A stretch of 9,002 nt of DNA from Bacteroidales bacterium UBA714. GTDB taxonomy: Bacteria > Bacteroidota > Bacteroidia > Bacteroidales > UBA932. The DNA lies in contig DBLW01000030.1 in NCBI GenBank assembly GCA_002298075.1, positions 1 through 9,002 on the forward strand, given 5' to 3'. The first letter of the stretch is position 1, and the number at the start of each line of letters is the position of its first letter. The notes under the pieces are model-generated. The model saw only the letters and a program-made list of their open reading frames with translations, did not search any database and was not told where the DNA came from. The position numbers were made by a program, and so were the translations under genes. Shown here piece after piece: positions 5,923-9,002 of this stretch.

Positions 5923-7755
5923 ATGCAACATAAGGTTATTGATACTAAAGATGTTGTCATACGATTTGCAGGAGATTCGGGAGACGGTATGCAGCTCACC
6001 GGGTCTCTTTTTGCAGATATGTCTGCCATCTTCGGTAACGAACTGTCCACATTTCCGGACTATCCGGCTGAAATCAGGGCACCTCACGGGACTGTATCTG
6101 GAGTTTCCGGCTTTCAGGTGCATATCGGAAGCTGCCATGTCGCAACACCGGGTGACTACTGCGATCTTCTAATCGCAATGAATCCTGCCGCTCTCAAGGC
6201 TAATGCGAGATGGCTGAAGAGGACTGCCATGGTCCTTATAGATTCCGACACTTTTGATGAGGAGGGCCTCAGGAGGGCAGGCCTGAAGAGTGATCCGATA
6301 GGTGAACTGTATATAGAGGACAGGACAATCATAATAGCTCCGATCACAACATTGACGGAAGAGAGCCTTAAGGACAGTGGCCTTGACATGAAGACTGTTC
6401 ACAAATGCAAGAATATGTTTACCCTCGGCATGGCATGTTACATCTACAACCGTCCGATGGAATATGTATTCAATTATCTTGAGCGCAAATTCGGAAAGAA
6501 GCACCCGGAACTGATAGAGCCGAACAAGAAAGTATTGAGGGACGGGCACAATTATGCCGCCAATATTCAGGCGATACCGAATACATATAATGTGGAGCCT
6601 GCACATCAGCCGAAAGGCCTTTACCGCAACATAACCGGCAATCAGGCTGCTGCGTGGGGACTTCTTGCAGCTTCCGAGAAATCCGGTCTTCCTCTTTTCT
6701 GCGGTTCTTATCCGATAACTCCGGCTACAGGAATACTTGAGGAACTTGCATTGCACAAGAGCCTCGGTGCCAAGACGCTTCAGGCGGAGGATGAGATTGC
6801 CGGAATCTGTACTGCCATAGGAGCCGCCTTTGCGGGAAGCCTTGCAGTGACCACGACTTCCGGCCCTGGACTTTCTCTCAAGTCAGAGGCGTTGGGGTTA
6901 GCTGTCATGACTGAACTTCCTCTTGTGGTGATAGATGTGCAGCGCGCCGGACCTTCTACGGGAATACCGACAAAAACAGAGCAGACAGACCTTAACCAGG
7001 CCCTTTACGGCAGAAACGGTGAGTGCCCGATGGTTGTTATGGCTGCTCATTCGCCTGCAGGATGCTTTGACGCGGCCTTCAATGCGGCCAAGATTGCACT
7101 TGAACATATGACGCCGGTGCTGCTTCTCTCAGAGGGATTCCTCGGAAACGGGTCCGAGCCATGGCTTATACCTTCAATGAAGGATTATCCTAAGATTGTT
7201 CCGCCGTTTGTGCAGCCGAACACAGAGTATAAGCCTTTCGAAAGGGACCCTGAGACATATGTGCGCAAATGGGCCGTGCCGGGCATGGCAGGATGTGAGC
7301 ATCGTGTCGGAGGACTGGAGAAGAATCATGATGGTGTCCTTTCGTCAGATCCTCAGAACCATGCTGTGATGGTTGCGGAGCGCGAGATGAAAATCCAGAA
7401 GATAGCGGATTTCATTCCGGAGCTTGAGGTCAACGGCTCTGACACCGGAAAACTTCTTGTGGTAGGCTGGGGAGGAACTTACGGCCACCTACTTTCTGCC
7501 GTTCAGGAGGTACGTGATGCCGGGAAGGCAGTCAGCTTCGCGCATTTTGACTATATAATGCCTTTGCCGAGGAATACGGAGGAAGTATTCTCAAGGTTCG
7601 GGAGGATACTTGTATGCGAACTGAACTCAGGACATTTCGTTAATTGGCTCCGCGCCAAATTCCCTCAGTTCCAATACAGGCAGTTCAATAAAGTGCAGGG
7701 CCAGCCTTTCCTTGTCCAGGAGATCGTAGCTGCGATAAACGAGAATATGGAATAA
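5923..7755 (+). CDS. korA: 2-oxoacid:ferredoxin oxidoreductase, fused gamma-alpha subunit (likely 2-oxoglutarate, KorA)
   Basis: KorA pairs with KorB to convert 2-oxoglutarate and CoA reversibly into succinyl-CoA and CO2, with ferredoxin as electron carrier. The 610-residue protein is a two-part fusion. An N-terminal gamma domain (about 10-195) opens with VIRFAGDSGDGMQLTG (12-27), its glycine-rich signature. A pyrimidine-binding alpha domain starts near 238 (GNQAAAWG). It holds GSYPITPATG (261-270), the YPITP substrate/TPP-region motif, then AEDEIAG (288-294), TTSGPGLSLKSE (311-322) and QRAGPSTGIPT (340-350). The C-terminal domain (about 508-605) includes LLVVGWGGTYG (511-521) and ends near QGQPFLVQE. 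There is no ferredoxin-like Cys cluster in this chain. Substrate assignment rests on overall resemblance to Bacteroidota KorA; another 2-oxoacid is possible. KorB starts 15 bases downstream. Confidence 0.9.
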   Translation: MQHKVIDTKDVVIRFAGDSGDGMQLTGSLFADMSAIFGNELSTFPDYPAEIRAPHGTVSGVSGFQVHIGSCHVATPGDYCDLLIAMNPAALKANARWLKRTAMVLIDSDTFDEEGLRRAGLKSDPIGELYIEDRTIIIAPITTLTEESLKDSGLDMKTVHKCKNMFTLGMACYIYNRPMEYVFNYLERKFGKKHPELIEPNKKVLRDGHNYAANIQAIPNTYNVEPAHQPKGLYRNITGNQAAAWGLLAASEKSGLPLFCGSYPITPATGILEELALHKSLGAKTLQAEDEIAGICTAIGAAFAGSLAVTTTSGPGLSLKSEALGLAVMTELPLVVIDVQRAGPSTGIPTKTEQTDLNQALYGRNGECPMVVMAAHSPAGCFDAAFNAAKIALEHMTPVLLLSEGFLGNGSEPWLIPSMKDYPKIVPPFVQPNTEYKPFERDPETYVRKWAVPGMAGCEHRVGGLEKNHDGVLSSDPQNHAVMVAEREMKIQKIADFIPELEVNGSDTGKLLVVGWGGTYGHLLSAVQEVRDAGKAVSFAHFDYIMPLPRNTEEVFSRFGRILVCELNSGHFVNWLRAKFPQFQYRQFNKVQGQPFLVQEIVAAINENME

Positions 7756-7770
7756 TATAAAGAGACAGTT

Positions 7771-8790
7771 ATGCCAAGATATACATTCAAGGAATTCAAG
7801 AGTGACCAGGAGGTGAGATGGTGCCCGGGCTGCGGTGACCACGGAGTGCTTGCGGCTTTGCAGCGTGCCCTTCCTGATGTGACTGAAGCTTTGGGCTACA
7901 GCAAGGAGAGATACGTCATAGTATCGGGAATCGGATGCTCCTCCAGGCTTCCTTATTATATGAATACTTATGGCTTCCACAGCATACACGGACGTGCCAC
8001 AGCCATATCCACTGGTATAAAGGTGGCCAATCCGGACCTGACTGTATGGCAGGCATGCGGTGACGGTGATGCTCTTGCAATCGGAGGCAACCATTTCATC
8101 CACGCCATAAGGAGGAACGTTGACATGAACCTGGTCCTGTTCAACAACCAGATATACGGACTGACCAAGGGCCAGTATTCACCGACCTCAAAGTTCGGTG
8201 CCGTAACCAAGACTTCACCGTATGGTACTGTTGAGCATCCGTTCAATCCGGGCAGCCTTGTATTGGGTGCAAAGGGGACATTCTTCGCACGCAGCCTTGA
8301 CTCTGAGCTGAAACTTTCTTCTGAAATCATGGTGGCGGCGGCAAAGCATGACGGCTGCTCTGTCATGGAGATGCTCACAAATTGTGTCATTTTCAATGAC
8401 GGTGCCCATAAGCTTATTTCAGACAGGGAATTCCGTGCGGACAGGACAATTGTACTGCGTCATGGTGAGAAGATGATATTCGGCAAGAACAGGGACAAGG
8501 GCCTCGTGCTTGACGGCCTTGGCCTCAGGGTTGTCACAATCGGGGAGAACGGAGTCACTGAGGATGACCTTCTGGTGCATGATGCCCATTCTGAGAATGT
8601 CGGCATCCATATGATGCTTGCTGACATGAAGTATCCGGATTTTCCTGTGGCCCTCGGAATCATACGTGACGTAAGTCTCCCGACATATGACGACGGCGTC
8701 CGTGACCAGGTGAATGAGCAGAAGGATAAGTCCGGGATAAAATGCGTGGATGACCTGTTGCGCAGCGGAGCTACATGGGAAGTAAAATGA
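7771..8790 (+). CDS. korB: 2-oxoacid:ferredoxin oxidoreductase, beta subunit (likely 2-oxoglutarate, KorB)
   Basis: KorB is the thiamine-diphosphate and iron-sulfur subunit that completes the enzyme encoded with korA. In its 339 residues, WCPGCGDHG (17-25) supplies Cys18 and Cys21. GIGCSSRLPYY (53-63) supplies Cys56 and MLTNCVIF (201-208) supplies Cys205. These four match the spacing of the [4Fe-4S] ligands known for archaeal 2-oxoacid oxidoreductase beta subunits. HGRA (73-76) is followed by the TPP-Mg motif GDGDALAIGGNH (97-108), closing with NNQIYGLTKGQYSPTS (125-140). All key residues are present. No extra ferredoxin domain or separate delta subunit is encoded nearby, so a free ferredoxin is the expected partner. 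It is co-directional with korA (15-base gap) and followed by gdhA after 39 bases. Confidence 0.93.
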   Translation: MPRYTFKEFKSDQEVRWCPGCGDHGVLAALQRALPDVTEALGYSKERYVIVSGIGCSSRLPYYMNTYGFHSIHGRATAISTGIKVANPDLTVWQACGDGDALAIGGNHFIHAIRRNVDMNLVLFNNQIYGLTKGQYSPTSKFGAVTKTSPYGTVEHPFNPGSLVLGAKGTFFARSLDSELKLSSEIMVAAAKHDGCSVMEMLTNCVIFNDGAHKLISDREFRADRTIVLRHGEKMIFGKNRDKGLVLDGLGLRVVTIGENGVTEDDLLVHDAHSENVGIHMMLADMKYPDFPVALGIIRDVSLPTYDDGVRDQVNEQKDKSGIKCVDDLLRSGATWEVK

Positions 8791-8829
8791 TTTTCAAACA
8801 TACATTGAACATAATTTATAGCACAAGCA

Positions 8830-9002
8830 ATGAAAACAAATGAATTGATGGCCAAGCTTCAGGCCAAGTACCCTTACGAGAAGGAATATCTCCAGGCTGT
8901 ACATGAAGTTTTGGAGTCCATAGAGGACGTATATAACCAGCATCCGGAATTCGAGGACGCCAAGATTGTTGAGCGTATCGTTGAGCCGGAGCGCATACTC
9001 AC
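8830..9002 (+). CDS. gdhA: Glutamate dehydrogenase, N-terminal part (cut by window edge)
   Basis: The first 57 codons are visible, followed by two bases of the next. The peptide opens MKTNELMAKLQAKYP. Residues 20-42 (YLQAV, then SIEDVYNQHPEFE at 30-42) match the N-terminal helices of the small hexameric GdhA family of Bacteroidales (about 445 residues). IVERIVEPERIL at 46-57 is where these enzymes lead into their first conserved strand. GdhA reductively aminates 2-oxoglutarate to glutamate, usually with NADPH in this subgroup, but the cofactor-binding domain is outside the window. ATG 8830 is preferred; Met7 is a possible internal start. The 39-base gap after korB holds no terminator and no good TAnnTTTG motif, so co-transcription with korAB is plausible. 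Confidence 0.87.
   Translation, partial: MKTNELMAKLQAKYPYEKEYLQAVHEVLESIEDVYNQHPEFEDAKIVERIVEPERIL

Noticed and set aside
5923..8790. Reading the korAB pair as a pyruvate:ferredoxin oxidoreductase.
   Set aside because: The two-subunit layout with gamma fused ahead of alpha and a separate short beta chain fits the Kor-type enzymes. Bacteroidales pyruvate oxidoreductase is usually one long fused chain. Substrate still cannot be proven from sequence.
8791..8829. A gdhA promoter in the korB-gdhA spacer (TACATTGA, TAATTTAT).
   Set aside because: Each candidate has two mismatches to TAnnTTTG in the informative positions, too weak to call in an AT-rich spacer.
1..9002. A novel defence, mobile or biosynthetic system in the window.
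   Set aside because: Every substantial open frame that is not a shadow belongs to a well-known housekeeping family. No repeats, integrase, transposase or unknown gene cluster is visible.

Overview
The window looks like a chromosomal housekeeping segment from a member of the Bacteroidota, most likely order Bacteroidales. The protein sequences read as Bacteroidales orthologues. Several intergenic spacers carry the Bacteroidota-type -7 promoter element TAnnTTTG. Shine-Dalgarno sequences are mostly weak, and base composition is close to half G+C throughout. I see no mobile element, CRISPR array, tRNA or rRNA, no switch in composition, and no gene that fails to match a known family. No stretch longer than about 205 bases lacks a gene.

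Layout: on the minus strand, positions 1-706 hold nearly all of pdxJ (pyridoxal-phosphate synthesis), cut at its 3' end by the window edge. A 204-base divergent spacer (707-910) carries promoter motifs for both directions. On the plus strand follow nadK (NAD kinase), uppS (undecaprenyl diphosphate synthase), bamA (outer-membrane protein insertase) and skp/ompH (periplasmic chaperone), ending at a strong intrinsic terminator at 5784-5822. A second plus-strand unit begins with a good promoter motif at 5870-5877. It contains korA and korB (two-subunit 2-oxoacid:ferredoxin oxidoreductase, probably 2-oxoglutarate specific) and then the first 57 codons of gdhA (glutamate dehydrogenase), cut by the right edge.

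Functional reading: the first plus-strand block joins cofactor synthesis (NADP) with envelope biogenesis. UppS makes the lipid carrier for peptidoglycan and surface glycans, BamA folds outer-membrane barrels, and Skp delivers unfolded barrel proteins to it. The second block centres on 2-oxoglutarate: KorAB interconverts it with succinyl-CoA using ferredoxin electrons, and GdhA aminates it to glutamate. NadK makes NADP, which a GdhA of this class probably uses. The pdxJ product, pyridoxal phosphate, serves the transaminases that use that glutamate. This last link is a metabolic inference, not evidence of co-regulation.

I looked for an undescribed system and did not find one. The observations below are modest: small motif deviations, promoter architecture, an intergenic hairpin, a chaperone tail extension and a suggestive kor-gdhA neighbourhood.
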